The notes under the pieces are model-generated. The model saw only the letters and a program-made list of their open reading frames with translations, searched no databases and was not told the origin of the DNA. From Piezodorus guildinii (Eukaryota; Arthropoda; Insecta; Hemiptera; Pentatomidae), in the NCBI GenBank assembly GCA_023052935.1, contig CM041292.1, positions 147,002,439-147,066,438 of the forward strand: DNA of 64,000 nucleotides. Direction: 5' to 3'. Made by a program: the position numbers and the translations under genes. This document shows positions 12,525 through 24,220 of the stretch, in pieces (the first letter of the stretch is position 1; every line of letters starts with the position of its first letter).

Positions 12525-12800
12525 TCATTTTACGTCACTTTATGCTGTTGTGGCTAATCGGACGATGCTACAGAAGGACTCCTAAATTTTACCAATCCAG
12601 GTTTAATAATGGTAGGGACCATTAACCTTTGGTATTAAAGGTACCTAACATCTGTGTGAATGTGTGCCTCGGTAGCACTTATTTACGCCCCCTTCGAAGG
12701 ACGAAATAACTAAGGACTTTTTACTCTTTTAAAAAATCCCAGGGCCATATGCCGGGTTTGAACCTGAGACCTTAGGCATAGAAGGATTTATGCAAGCCTT
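12525..12800 (-). repeat. tRNA-derived SINE (family A), minus orientation
   Basis: The left side is 'acgtcactttatgctgttgtggctaatcgg' in pieces, the SINE 3' end. The right side includes gggtttgaacctgagacc, whose complement is a good B box (GGTTCAAACC). The same layout is seen at 20282-20510. Length is about 275 bp. Confidence 0.65.
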
Positions 12801-13395
12801 TATAGCCTTTATATTATATAGTCTTTAACAGGGTTTATATTATAAGATAATGGAAATATCATAGTGAAAGTGTTCAATTATTTAAAAGAAATAAACTTTT
12901 ACCACAGAATAAATTGACTCTGGTTTGTCCATTGAAGGGCCTTACCCTTTAGGCTAGAAGCAAGCAAATTTTTTTAAAAATTAATTGTCCTAATTATTTT
13001 ATAAAAATGTATACATATTTTTTTATTGGAGTATTAAGTCCATAAAATTATCATTTGTGACACCGCTCCCACAAAAACGATAACTAATGAGACCGACGAC
13101 ACCAACAGAAGCGTACAGAAATAGATTATTTATAAAACAAAAACACTGGGAAAAAAACGAAAGAAGACTTATTGAATGGTACCGCGGCTAGACATAATGC
13201 CACTCACGGGCCATGGTGACGCCTGAAAGGACACATTATTTGAGAGAATCTTCTCTCGTGACAGTAATTGTACCCTCCTCTCAACTATCTCCATACGTTT
13301 TCAGCTCTGAGCTAAAATGATATTTTCTATTATATTATATAATAAATTGTATCTAAGAATAAAAAGCTCATAGGGGTAGGAGATTCCGATAATAT
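12801..13395. other. no gene seen
   Basis: Mostly AT-rich, with a slightly GC-richer segment at 13070-13270 that matches no other repeat in the window. Confidence 0.4.
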
Positions 13396-13399
13396 TCCA

Positions 13400-13700
13400 A
13401 TATATTTTCTAAAATAACTCACATATCTCTCCAAATGAAATATTTTTTAATTTTGGTTTATTATTTCTTATTGTCTAAGAAAAAAAAAAACAACTCAAAA
13501 TTTGAGCTCTAAACTTTCAACATACGTAGAACCCGAATAACGAATAAAAAAAATCCGCTTGTCCGCGGTTTTCCTCCGAAACTACTCGATTGATTTTTTC
13601 AAAATTTAACACAAAAATACCTACGCAACCGACTATCATTTTAACACCTCGGCGTTAGTATTAGCCGCATAGTTTGGAAATAGTACCAGATTATCAATGT
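13400..13700. repeat. Rep-2 repeat fragment
   Basis: 'caactcaaaatttgagctc' followed by 'cgaataacgaataaaaaaaatccg' and 'ctccgaaactactcgattga' resembles 42685-42830 ('caaaatttgagatct', 'attcgaaaaacgaatatt', 'ctccgaacaaattt'). Weaker similarity exists at 24955-25300. No coding potential is visible. Confidence 0.4.
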
Positions 13701-13947
13701 TTTAATTCAATAATTCAGTTATTTTTTTAAGATAGAGAAAATAAATTAATGATCATTTAATCAGGAAACTGCGATTAATTATTTAATAAACAAATTAAAT
13801 GTCAGATGTAGGTATATAAGCCTGTTGCACAGTTACTTTTGAAGATAGAGAAGAAAATATATATGGAGTTTTTTTCTACTTTTCGTAAGTATTTATCCAT
13901 TAAGAATTAATATTGGATTCATATAATTAATCGACCTTCGAGAATTA

Positions 13948-14036
13948 CTAGAAAGAATTAGTCCGGGTAGCGGTCGATGGATGAAACTACCTAATTGTTT
14001 TATTCATCGACCACCACCTGGACTAATTCCTTCTAG
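13948..14036. repeat. long imperfect foldback hairpin, 40-bp arms
   Basis: The left arm 13948-13987 and right arm 13997-14036 are complementary except at six positions, all transitions, with a 9-base loop (13988-13996). Arm ends are CTAGAA / TTCTAG. When the plus strand is transcribed, three of the six become G-U pairs. A related but unpaired fragment ('ccgccactggggctaatttcc') lies at 14937-14960. It may be a small foldback transposon, or an RNA hairpin source if transcribed. Confidence 0.8.
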
Positions 14037-14055
14037 CATTAAGAATTAAATTTAA

Positions 14056-14059
<4 letters not shown>

Positions 14060-14086
<27 letters not shown>

Positions 14087-14560
14087 TCATTAAAATCGGT
14101 TTAGAAATAACTGAAATTTCATATTTGAGACAACATAGATATTACAGCAACATTTTCTTCAACATCGGCTGACAGGAAGATCTACTTTATACTGTGCATT
14201 TTGCACCTTAACTCGCTAAATGGGTATAAAATTTAATGGGCTTTAATATGAATAGGTTTCAATCTGATTGAAATAGTCTGGAAGGGCTTAAATGCCGATA
14301 ATTTAAATCTTCTTTCTCTGAACTACGTTTTATTTTGTAGATTAAAAAAAAAAAAAAAAAAAAAAAAAAATAGGCATATTATCTTGCTAGCATTGATAAA
14401 TAACTTTATACACAAAATTGTAAAAGTTAATGGAAAGTTATGTAAAGGAGATAAAAATAACCGATTGTCGTAGATAATAATATAATAGATTATTTAATAA
14501 AACACATGTTTCTATTCAAACTAAACGTAATTAATTCTTTAACAAATTAATTTCATCTCT
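14060..14560 (+). repeat. Rep-1 fragment (right half)
   Basis: Contains 'catatttgagacaac..tattacagcaacattttcttcaa', 'tttcaatctgattgaaatag', 'gcttaaatgccgata', 'gctagcattgataaa' and 'taataaaacacatgtttctatt' in Rep-1 order. The left end is replaced by an A-run (14056-14076). A second A-run of about 28 bases lies at 14343-14370. Confidence 0.6.
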
Positions 14561-16222
14561 TTCTATTATCTATTTCTATTTCATCTAATTTCAAAATGTA
14601 CTATGTACAGTAAAAGAGATAGCCAAAAAACCAACAGATTGGAGAACTTTAACCCAAACTACAAGGGGCTTTGAAATAAATAAAAAAAATTCATCTCTAA
14701 ATGTTTTGAAAAATTCTTAAATTGATAATAACATAAGAGGTAAATTTAAGTAGTCTGTTGTGCTCAACAGATTTTTTTTTAGTATTTCTGGTCAATAAGA
14801 CATGTAAAAATAAGAATCAATTGAATACTACTGATTGAATAGTTGATAGTGTGTGTATGCAGTGAAAAATAAGATACACTTGGCGTTGGCAAAACAATAA
14901 TAGGACAAGACTATTTCATTGTTTTTCTTTCTCTGACCGCCACTGGGGCTAATTTCCTCGAGAAAAATTAAATAGTTCTAGAAGTGATCAATATTTGTAT
15001 TGATTTTGTTTTTTATAATATTTTTATTGATTTTGTTTTGTATATATGTATATTGTATTATTAATCTATAAATTTATTGTTTTGTATATATCGTGTGAAT
15101 GTTGTATGGATGTTGTACTTTATCACTATTAATAATGTCCTAATTGGACTGATTGTAATATTACTTAATAAAGATCTGTTTCAATTTGGGGTGCATTTTG
15201 CAAGAGTGCGGATTGTGGCGGACTGGTGAGTTGTACCGCTCCTTTCTTGAAAATATGGTAATTATATATTTTTTTTTATAGAGTAATAAAGAGGATCATT
15301 AAATTATAAACTTACGTAATAATGAGATTTTATTTTATTCATGATGAGAAAACCGCAAAAACCAAGCTTTATTAATTCTTATGAAAATCATTAACTTTTG
15401 CATTGAAAAAAGAAAGGAACGTTATAGTGGGTCGGTCCGTTGGAGTTTGCTTTCTTCTAGAATGCACAATGAATTAACAGTATTAATACTAAATTTAAAA
15501 AAAGAAGTGATCAATAAAATATTTTCAGAAATAGTTTTATAATAATAATTTAATATTAATAAATAATAAGGAGTATACACTATTTTCAAAAAATCATTTT
15601 TTGACTGAAAAGTATTGCCTAATGCAATACATTAAAAAAAAAATTATAGTTACTAAAATATCGCAGAAAACGCAAGTTACATGTTACTGTTATTGCGCAC
15701 AGTAGAAATCGACTTATTTTGAACTTATTTTTTTTGTAAAACTACAATATTTATATGCTTTTCTGAATTTAACAACAAATATTGAAAAAGAAATGCTTTA
15801 TAACTCAAGATGTATGTTAAAACCGAAAATTTGCACAATGTAAAAAGAATAAAAGTGTCAATTGTAATATTGTATTAGTTATTTTAGTTTGATGAAGTGG
15901 TCATTACTAATCTAAAAACAGTTAATTTGTAATGCTTGTTTTCACTCATCTCATTATTCTAATTAAATAAAAGGAATAAGAAATAATTCTACTAAAGAGA
16001 AAAAGTCATAGAATTCGAGTGAGAAGTGTTGGTAAACTTGTCCTTTCTGTTTGATCTGGGAAGAGATAGTTTGTTGATCTACAAGAGTCTTCATTAACAC
16101 CTCAATCAGCTGTGTAGTTTAGTGACTAAAGAAATTACCCTTTCCTGTCATTCGTTTTTTTTTTGTTTCGAATAATTATTTAATTAAAAAAATTTAAGGT
16201 CTTGTGAAAAAAAAACAGCTTA

Positions 16223-16261
<39 letters not shown>

Positions 16262-16450
16262 TTTTTAGATCTATGACTGACTACTTATTGCAGAAAGAGA
16301 TGGACATAATCATATGTATTCAAAAAAATAAAAGATGTGTGTATAAATAAAATAAAATTACCATAAGTACACAATAAAAATCTTAAAACGTTTTCAATGA
16401 GTACACTAGCTGGTTTAAATTTAAAAAAAAAATTATAAAAATTTTCAATT
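14561..16450. other. AT-rich sequence, no gene seen
   Basis: 14930-14985 shares sequence with the hairpin at 13948-14036. 15000-15200 looks like a 3' untranslated region (TGTATAT repeats, an AATAAA at about 15168) but has no adjacent coding frame. A short TA run is at 16230-16252. Confidence 0.35.
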
Positions 16451-16455
16451 GTTTT

Positions 16456-17110
16456 TTGGGCTACAACCGAATCTGCTTTAGAAAATTATTCTTCTCCTCT
16501 ATATTTTTCCTATTAATCCGATCTTACCTCATTAGGATCTTTAATGTGAACTATTACTTCTTTTTCTCATCCTCATTTTCCAAGACCGGTGGTGTACCTC
16601 AAGGTAGTATCCTGGGCCCAACTCTCTACATGGTTTAAACAAATATTCCCATCCATCCTAAAACAGTCCTCGATACTTATGCTAATGAAACATTTGTGCT
16701 ATAGGTGAATAACGATCCTGTTGTTACTTTAAGAATATAACTGGGCAATTAAAATAAATCTTATCAAATCAATTTTAAACTTCGTCACGAATCCTCAACA
16801 TCATGACCACAAATATCCTTTAAAAATATTGAATTTATCCCTGTTGTACTGATCTGTTACAGAGGTCTCCACCTTAACAAGCGTCTTATTTAAAATTCTC
16901 AAGTTGGACTGAAACTACAGGAAACTGCAAACGGACACCGATTATTACAAAATACCCCGCAAATGCTCAATACTCTCTGGGCACAAATAAATTAACTTAT
17001 TTATCTAACCATTATTAAGCTAACAGGGATCTTTGGCTTTGTGCAATGGGGTGTGCATTAGTGATCCATTAAATTACTTGCAATTCAAAATCCTGAAAAT
17101 ATTTGTAAAA
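16456..17110 (+). pseudogene. decayed Jockey-type LINE reverse transcriptase fragment
   Basis: At 16580-16630 the frame reads KTGGVPQGSILGPTLY, the conserved GVPQGSxLGP block of LINE reverse transcriptases. About 45 bases later, after a stop, VLDTYANETFVL corresponds to the YADDT active site with mutations (YANET). Further pieces resemble the region after the RT, such as 'ttgcaatggggtgtgc' (WG-like) near 17040. Several stops and frameshifts interrupt it. Confidence 0.65.
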
Positions 17111-19565
17111 TTTATCAATTATTTTTATAAATCAATTTTTTTTAAATATCAGCCATATCTTTGCTTATATCGGTCCGATTTATAGAAGACATACATAGTT
17201 TGTATATATAGACATAAAATATTTTATATTAATAAACGTAAATATTTATTTTTTTAAATTAAAAAAATAGAATATTTCACGTTTTCTAAATAGATCTATG
17301 TTCATTTTTTGTTTTTAAAAATCTTTTTATTGTTATTTATGCTTTACTGCAACATGGATGAATAAATAAACAGCTTGAAAATATGATCATTTAATTTCAA
17401 TGATAAACATTTCTATAGTACCATTTTTATGAAATATGTTCTATAGTAAACATTATGAGTTAATTTAATGGATGAATATTCTGGCTCAGTCGTTGAAGTG
17501 TCAAAAAAACAAATTGACTGTTTGACCTAGAATCAGTATTTAATGTGTGTTGTGTTCTATAAAGTTAAAATCAATATTATGTGCTTTGCCTCATAAATAC
17601 AACCCAGTAGGCTAATGACATAATTTGTATAAATGTTGCCTAAATCGTCTCCAGCGGGCTCCGAGTTCCAGCCAATGATGGCCAGATTTGGACCCGTTAT
17701 CCTGCCATATCTATAATGAACCGATGTCGTGTCCGGCCTCTGCTTCTTATACAAACACCTCTCTAGACCTAACTGCCCTCTTCGTCCGCTTAACTGCCGT
17801 TCTAAGTGTCAGGCCTTTCTCCCAGTTTTTAACAGTTACCTATTGAGGTAAGGTATCAACTGCACAGAGGGTATCACGGAATTGTAGGGGGTTTGGTAGA
17901 GTTTCTATTTAAATCCATTGTAAAGAAGTAGCCAGATAAATATGCTACAAAGTCTATAAAATGTTAAATAAGTTCAGAGCTTTATTACGGAGTTAAGTAA
18001 ATAGTCATGTTCTCTACAATTTAGAAGAAATCAACAAAATAATGCGATTTATTCAGTTGCTTTATTAACCAAATTTTTCGTACCATTTACCCTGGTTTAT
18101 CTACTAAAATAAAAGAGAATGTATTCCAGTCTTATTATTCAGAATATGATAATGATGAGAGGAAGCCCTTTTTTAGCGTCTAATTAAGAGCTCAGTGAAG
18201 TCTATTCGAACAACGGTATACTTTTTGTCTCTCTTACCTAATAAGATTATTAATATAAAAACTAAAATAAATTATTGCCGTAAAAAGTTATTATTTTACA
18301 AACAAAAACCTTCTGACTATGTCTCCATCTGACACTTAACAATATACATTTAGCACAGGAAATGGTAAAATATTATATAATTATCTACAGCTAAGTGTAC
18401 CGCAATAATGGCTCTATGCACTATTGGTTATAGGCAAAGTATTTAAGTGCAAAGCGTTTAGAACAAAATCAATAAAAATAAGGAGTGGATATCTCGATGG
18501 ATATGATTATTCTGTTAATTCTGTGTAATGTGGTTTACTACATGAAAACAATGAACTAGTGATTACTGAAAGAATTCCTTAATTTCTTTATTTTAAATGT
18601 TATTAATGTTTCTAATAGTAAATAAATTTAAATATATAAATCAACTGAACATTAAGAACCTTTTATCAGTGGGTACTTAAAAATAAAAATGGGTACCTTA
18701 TTTTATTTCGGTAAAGTATCAAAGAAACATGAGCATTCTTCAAACAAAAAATTGTTTCAGAACACTTTGGAAATGTGTTTTGAGAGTTTAAATTGACCAT
18801 AGCTTGACATATTTCAAACATACATTCAATGCATTGTAGGTACAATGAGTATAACATAATACATAAACAAAGTGAAACAGCTCCCTCATTCGAAAGTTAC
18901 TGAAACGAAAAATTATAAATAAATAACTATTGGGTTATACAAACCTTGTGGTTTCGACAGCAATCGCTTTGAATGCTTTAGAACTTTATATTAATTATCT
19001 CGAAGGATTGACAACAGATTCAAGCACGACCTAGGCCTCCATTCCGTTGGCATATAGGAGATAATTACATATCATTAATTGATAAAGATAATTCGTTCAA
19101 ACGTTGACACCTTAAGTGAATGCCGATCTCCTTCTGTCAGTCGACTAGTTATAGGTCATGGCATTTCAGGGACTGATTTGGTTTATTTTTGGCACACACA
19201 GAAATGGTAAATAAACAAACACACAAGAAATTCAATATATTAAATCAAAAAGCATAAAATTCCTAAATAAATTCATATATGTATCTTGTTGTATGCATAA
19301 CGTTTGAGTCAACTTCAAACAAGACTTAGAATTGGTAGTACTAAACAGTGAGAAAAAAAATGTTACATTTATTCCTCGTGTTCATAAAAAACATATCCCA
19401 CTTGATATAATTCTAATATGTAACTTATGGGCTAAGTCCTATGAAAGAAAAAAAAAATCATAACCTAGCATAGGAATTTAAAAAAAAATGTATACATTTT
19501 AAATAGGGTTACCCCAGTTATTTTAAAAACAATTATAAATACATCTATCTATCTATGTTTTCTCC
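17111..19565. other. AT-rich DNA with one GC-richer patch, no gene recognised
   Basis: 17640-17900 is clearly GC-richer than its surroundings and includes a 65-codon minus frame, but nothing is recognisable. The remainder is AT-rich. Confidence 0.35.
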
Positions 19566-19570
19566 CACAG

Positions 19571-19788
19571 CGATGACAGTTCAAGCAGGAACATTTAATT
19601 AACAAGACACATTAACATGCGATCCGTCAAAGGTACGAACACTCACATCCAACTCATAATTCATCTAATATTGATGATTGGGTTAGTCTGCCCATATCCC
19701 ACTCATCATGTCCAGAAAGGAATGCGGAACTGGCTGGACAGGGTAAGGGTTCTGCCAGAGTACCCACGATGGAATCCTGATGAAATGG
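19571..19788 (+). CDS. candidate exon encoding a signal-peptide N-terminus (partial gene)
   Basis: A pyrimidine-rich acceptor (ttttctcccacag, AG at 19569-19570) precedes the segment, and a strong donor (ATGG|GTAAGC, GT at 19789-19790) follows it. The first ATG (19617) opens 57 codons. A hydrophobic stretch at residues 11-25 (HIQLIIHLILMIGLV) looks like a signal peptide, followed by HHVQKGMRNWLDRVRVLPEY and PRWNPDEMG. The exon would end in phase 1. I do not recognise the protein; a secreted or membrane product is inferred. An alternative donor lies at 19741 (CAGG|GTAAGG). There is no direct evidence of transcription. Confidence 0.35.
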
Positions 19789-19930
19789 GTAAGCAAATTA
19801 AATTTTGAAAATATTGGAGTGTGTAATGAATTAGACTTCCAAGAGATCTGAGAAAAAACGAGAATATTCCGAGCTGATTTAATCTAGTAAAAAAAAAAAA
19901 ATAAGTTCTTGAAATACATACTTTTGTCTT

Positions 19931-20510
19931 TTTGCTTATTCATTTAACGTCACTTTTATGCTACTATTCGACAGCGGCGTGGTCAAGTGGATAGAGCATA
20001 AGTCTACTGCTCTCCGGATTTTGGGTTTGAATACTAGGTGTGGCAGAATATTATTTATTCTGTAAATCCAGCCGTGGGGCGATCCCAGGGTATGGGTGAG
20101 TACCCTCCTGATGTAAACCCAGCCTCTTTAAAGTGGGTACCCAGACTTGGGGAAAACCTAGCGGCTGAGCGAGATCAAGGCCTAATCACCTAATTGTTGG
20201 CCGTTGGTTGGCCTAGAAACATTTACTGAGCCCGAGACCAACATAGGGTACAGGTTTTTTTATTTTTTATTTTATGCTACTGTGGCTAATTAGACGATGA
20301 TACAGGGGGAGTCCTAAATTTTTCCGATCCAGATTTGATTACGATAGGGATCTTTATCATGTTTTGGACATCGCACAGGCTCAGAACCCACCATTTTAAG
20401 TCTACCTCCAAGGTAGATATAACCAACGATTTTTACTCCCTTAAAAAAATCATACAGCGATATGCCGGGTTTAAACCCGCGAACTTATCTTGTGCATAGG
20501 CATTACACCC
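19931..20510 (-). repeat. tRNA-derived SINE (family A) split by another SINE
   Basis: 19931-19965 ('catttaacgtcacttttatgctact') is the 3' end of a minus-oriented family A SINE. It resumes at 20282 ('gtggctaattagacgatg') and runs to its B box complement (gggtttaaacccgcgaac) near 20470-20487. A family B SINE occupies 19966-20270. Confidence 0.75.
19966..20270 (+). repeat. tRNA-derived SINE (family B), complete, with 11-bp target duplication
   Basis: The head has an A box (tggtcaagtgg, from 19980) and B box-like gggtttgaatact (20022-20034). The body contains 'tcaaggcctaatcacctaatt' and 'ggcctagaaacat', and the tail is a T/AT-rich run. It is flanked by tttatgctact at 19955-19965 and 20271-20281, an 11-bp duplication of the host SINE's sequence. 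The insertion is therefore younger than the family A copy around it. Length 305 bp. Confidence 0.85.
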
Positions 20511-20514
20511 CTAT

Positions 20515-21340
20515 TTAACTTTTATATTTGATAATAATCTTTAAAAAAAAAAAAGGGATATTTTCATTACTAGTTTCCATTTCCATAAACACGGTGCCCA
20601 GATTTTGATTACCCGCACCTAAAAAAAGCTTACTTCTATTTATAATGTAAACAAAAAAATCGTCCGAACTACTAAAGGTTTTTGTAAAAAACAATTTTAC
20701 ACGTTTATCCTACTTTACGTGTGCAACACAGAAACATGGAATGTTGCACTAGTATTCACAAAATTTATGGATTACAAAAAAAAGTTGAACATTTTATAAC
20801 ATCTTCGAACATAAGGCTTTAAACAAAAAAAAGCTCGGTTCAATCTCAGATGTATTTTTAAAAATAAATTTTATACAACTTTATCGTCTTATTTTTCTCG
20901 TTTACTTTTTCAAACGTTCTGTTTCCTAATTTGGACGTTATGACTAAAAACGTGGTTTAGAGTTTATAAAGAAGAATATAATATAATCTTCATGCAATGT
21001 GATATTGTACTTACACAGCAAAAGGTGACAAAATTAATCTCAAACCTATCATTTTTCATTTCATGTCTCCATATTCACCACATAACAAATAAGATGAGTC
21101 TTACCTGTAACATAAAAAAAAAAACCCAATGATTATAGAGTAGAATGTGTTGAAGAAGGATAGGTTTCTTAAAATAATTGTATAACATCGAGTCTTTGGA
21201 ATAAGAGTGTCCAAACTAAATATTTTAATTTTCGAAAAACTAATTAAAATTTTTCAAGATCCCATTTCAATGCAAAAAGAACATATGATAGCTTGATTCT
21301 TAATTATTTGTGAAGAATGATATTTCAAGATGTTTATTTG
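20515..21340. other. AT-rich sequence, no gene seen
   Basis: No coding, RNA or repeat signal beyond short A-runs. Confidence 0.45.
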
Positions 21341-21344
21341 TTTA

Positions 21345-21445
21345 TTTATTTAACGTCACTTTATGCTACTATGGCTAATCGGACGATGCTACAGTGGGAG
21401 TCCTAAATTTTGCCTATCCAGGTTTTATTAGGATAGGGATCTATT
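21345..21445 (-). repeat. 3' fragment of family A SINE
   Basis: 'tttaacgtcactttatgctactatggctaatcgg' in pieces, followed by 'gtcctaaattttgcctatccagg', matches the 3' 100 bases of the copies at 12525 and 20282. No tRNA-like head is present. Confidence 0.7.
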
Positions 21446-21934
21446 TCAAGATGTATAGATTTACAGAAGTTACTAAAATAAGACATAACTAAAGACATGA
21501 CCCCTTTAAGGCTGTAATAAATACATTGGAGTATATATATGTTTATTAAGTGTAGCTGGCCGATCAGGTATGACGAAATTTGTCTGGATTTGACGTTGTA
21601 GGCGTAAACATTTCTACGTGTAGCTCATCAACTTAAGAGAAATATTTAAATAGATGGATTTAAAAGAAAAAAATAATTAAAACTTGATCAGCGTAAAAAT
21701 AAAATTTATTTTTAATACAAATTCAATTTTATATTGAATCATTCTCGACCGAAAAGAGAAGCTATCTATATGTTGAATTTTTCTCGACCGAAAAGAGAAG
21801 CTATATGCATCCCTATGAATGATTCTTCTGAAACAATATGGTTTTTCCATAGATTGCAATCGGTTCAGTGATGTGGCTGAACTGGGTACTATTAAGACAA
21901 AAATGAGTGAAACCATTAAAGAATTAGTTAAATG

Positions 21935-22706
21935 GAATTTCTATAGAAACATGTGTTTTATTAAAAATTATTATCTAAAATAATCACTTAGTTTTATCGG
22001 CTTTTCATCACTCTTTATTAACTTTTAAAAGTTGTTTATGTGATAATATTTTTTCTAATATCTTAGCTTTCCAGCGGCGTATTATACATGTATATTACTG
22101 TTCTTAAGTTAAAAAACAAAAAATGAATTAAAAAAATATTTTTTCAGTTTTTTCCTTTATTTGGGTATCGAATTTATTCAATTTATATATTAACCTGTTT
22201 TTTATAAGTGGTAACAAGATAATATAGTTATTTTTATACAATCGACAGAATTAAAGGTAATTTAGAAGAAGAAAATTTAAAATATCTGCATTTAAGCACT
22301 ATCAAACTATTTCAATCAGAATGAAACCTACATGTTATCAAAGCCTATTGAGTTTTACATCGATATAGCGAGTTTAATCAAAATCGTCGGAGCCGTTTCC
22401 GAGAAAATCGAAAAAAGGTGCAAAATGCATGATATAAAGTGGGTCTTCTGCTAAGCTCATTTTGATGAAAAAGGTTTTGCAACGTCTCGGGCGTATATTT
22501 GTGTTAAATAAGAAATTTCAGTTTCATAGGACTTTTCGTTTCCGCCCGGGAGTTACCACACACACACGCACACAGAGACCTATTTGCGGTACTTGGTTAT
22601 TTGGACTCAGGAGACCCTAAAACGTGTATTTCCGTTAAAAACTGGAATTCGAAAATTTTCGCGATCGCAATACTTTCCCTTACTATATGTAGTAAGTGAA
22701 AGTAAA
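21935..22706 (-). repeat. Rep-1 interspersed repeat, clean copy
   Basis: The most readable Rep-1 copy, in minus orientation. From the right it begins ACTTTCACTTAC, then 'agggaaagtattgcgatcgc', 'ttccagttttcaacggaaa'-like, 'ggtctcctgagtccaaataacc', a short TG microsatellite, 'ggcggaaacg', 'gagacgttgcaaaacc', 'tctgattgaaatag', 'ttgttaccact', 'ccgctggaaag', and ends near 'acatgtttctatagaaa'. It is non-coding. The 79-codon frame at 21677-21916 lies outside it and is not recognised. Confidence 0.8.
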
Positions 22707-22784
22707 TAACTACATATTTTATCAGTCAACTTTAAGGATTTTGAAGGTACCGTAAAACGTTGAGTCTTAGGGCAAGAACTTATC

Positions 22785-23250
22785 TTATTTTTCTTTAACA
22801 TCCTCCTTAGTCCTCCTCAGCATGGAGGTCCCCGTATTCCATGCTTCCCGATCCCGAGCTAGTACTTTTATGGAACTCATAGACATTCCCTTCTTTACAC
22901 TAATCCTGGAATATTGTCCATCCTTAGCAATCGTCTTCTTTCTGGATAGGGTCCAATGGGCTTGGCTTAAAAAAATCTGCTTCGAACCACGGTTCTCATC
23001 CATTCAGCACAGATGAAAAAACCATCCCAAATTCCTCTTTTCGACTATTTCCCTCAAAGATGGCACTCCCAGGTTTCACCAAAACTTATTATTTATGATT
23101 CTGTCTCTTCTTTTCTTCCCTGCCATTCTCCACAGAAAAGATTAATCATGTATCAGTAGCTATTTTTAGAGGGATACAGCTCTCACTTCCATAAATAAGG
23201 GTAGGCAGTATACCGACTTAAACATATGTAATTTCAAATTACTCCTTTTC
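22785..23250 (-). pseudogene. decayed C-terminus of a non-LTR retrotransposon
   Basis: On the minus strand 22785-23003 encodes SRKKTIAKDGQYSRISVKKG and then VLARDREAWNTG. The A-x-DRxxW motif and the preceding W/D-rich segment are typical of the C-terminal tail of RT-endonuclease LINE proteins. Further upstream (23160-23210) a frame-shifted PLFMEVRAV resembles the LxYGSExW block. There are many stops. The family is uncertain and it is distinct from the Jockey copies in this window. Confidence 0.45.
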
Positions 23251-23819
23251 TACTACTGTGTTGAATAGCTGCATAGCAGCCTATCAACTAACTTTACTCC
23301 AACACTACAAAATACCATTTCTGGTATTAGATCAAAAATTTTATTCGCCGATGAGATACTGAAAAGTTTATCCTAACCCATTCGATGATTCTAAAATAAT
23401 ACTTTTGATTCCAAAGAAGATATAACATTCAGATGAAAGTGTAGTATTGTTATTTTAAAATAAGGGTTGTGGTAATATGACTTTAAATTAGTCAAATAAC
23501 TAACTAACTAAATAGTATTGATATACTTGATCCACCGTTTTTCTATAAGCGGGTGAACATAAAAATTACTCATTTTTAACACTGTGAAATTAATATAAAA
23601 AAATGATATCGTCAATATTAGTATCAGTGAGCTGAGTATTACGGATTGCCACTAAATTAAAAAGGAAATGTTATATCTATTGATTTCAATTATATAAATT
23701 ATATTTAGTGACTGATTGTTATAGGATTATATCGAAAAGTGGCGTAATATGCCAATAGGAGTACTTTAAGGTTTTTGTAAGTTCTACGATTTTGATCGAG
23801 AAGTAGAAGACTACTCCAG

Positions 23820-24220
23820 GTAGAGCTTCTGCGATCCTTGGCTGCGGATCAAGATTGCCCATGCTGGAACTGGCGAAGAGATCATTGACGTATTACCAAG
23901 AACTGACTCTATAATCTACTCCAATGGGATGGTCGGGTGCTCAGAAAAACAGCTATCCAAGGAACTAATTTTAGAACTACCTATATGAGGTAGTTCTATA
24001 TCCAAGGGGTGTACGTTGGGGGCCCAGGGTTCCCCTCGGGGGCGGCTAAATCGGGGGAGGTGAACGCCCGGGGGTGGCTCCAGGAATAACCAGCGGCCAT
24101 TAGTCCTGTTTGAAAGCTCCTTCCTCCGTGTCTCCTGTCCGGTATCCTCTTGTTTACTTCTTGTCCTGTCAGCTCAGTCAGCTGCCATAAATGTCTAAGG
24201 AATATCCACAAATTGTTTTA
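23820..24220. other. GC-rich patch with perfect 11-bp palindrome
   Basis: 24000-24200 is markedly GC-rich for this window and has a 71-codon minus frame (WQLTELTGQEVNKRIPDRR...) that I do not recognise. At 23972-23998 TAGAACTACCT and AGGTAGTTCTA form a perfect 11-bp stem with a 5-base loop. 'tatccaagg' occurs on both sides of it (23954 and 24001). It could be a fragment of a transposon coding region. Confidence 0.35.
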
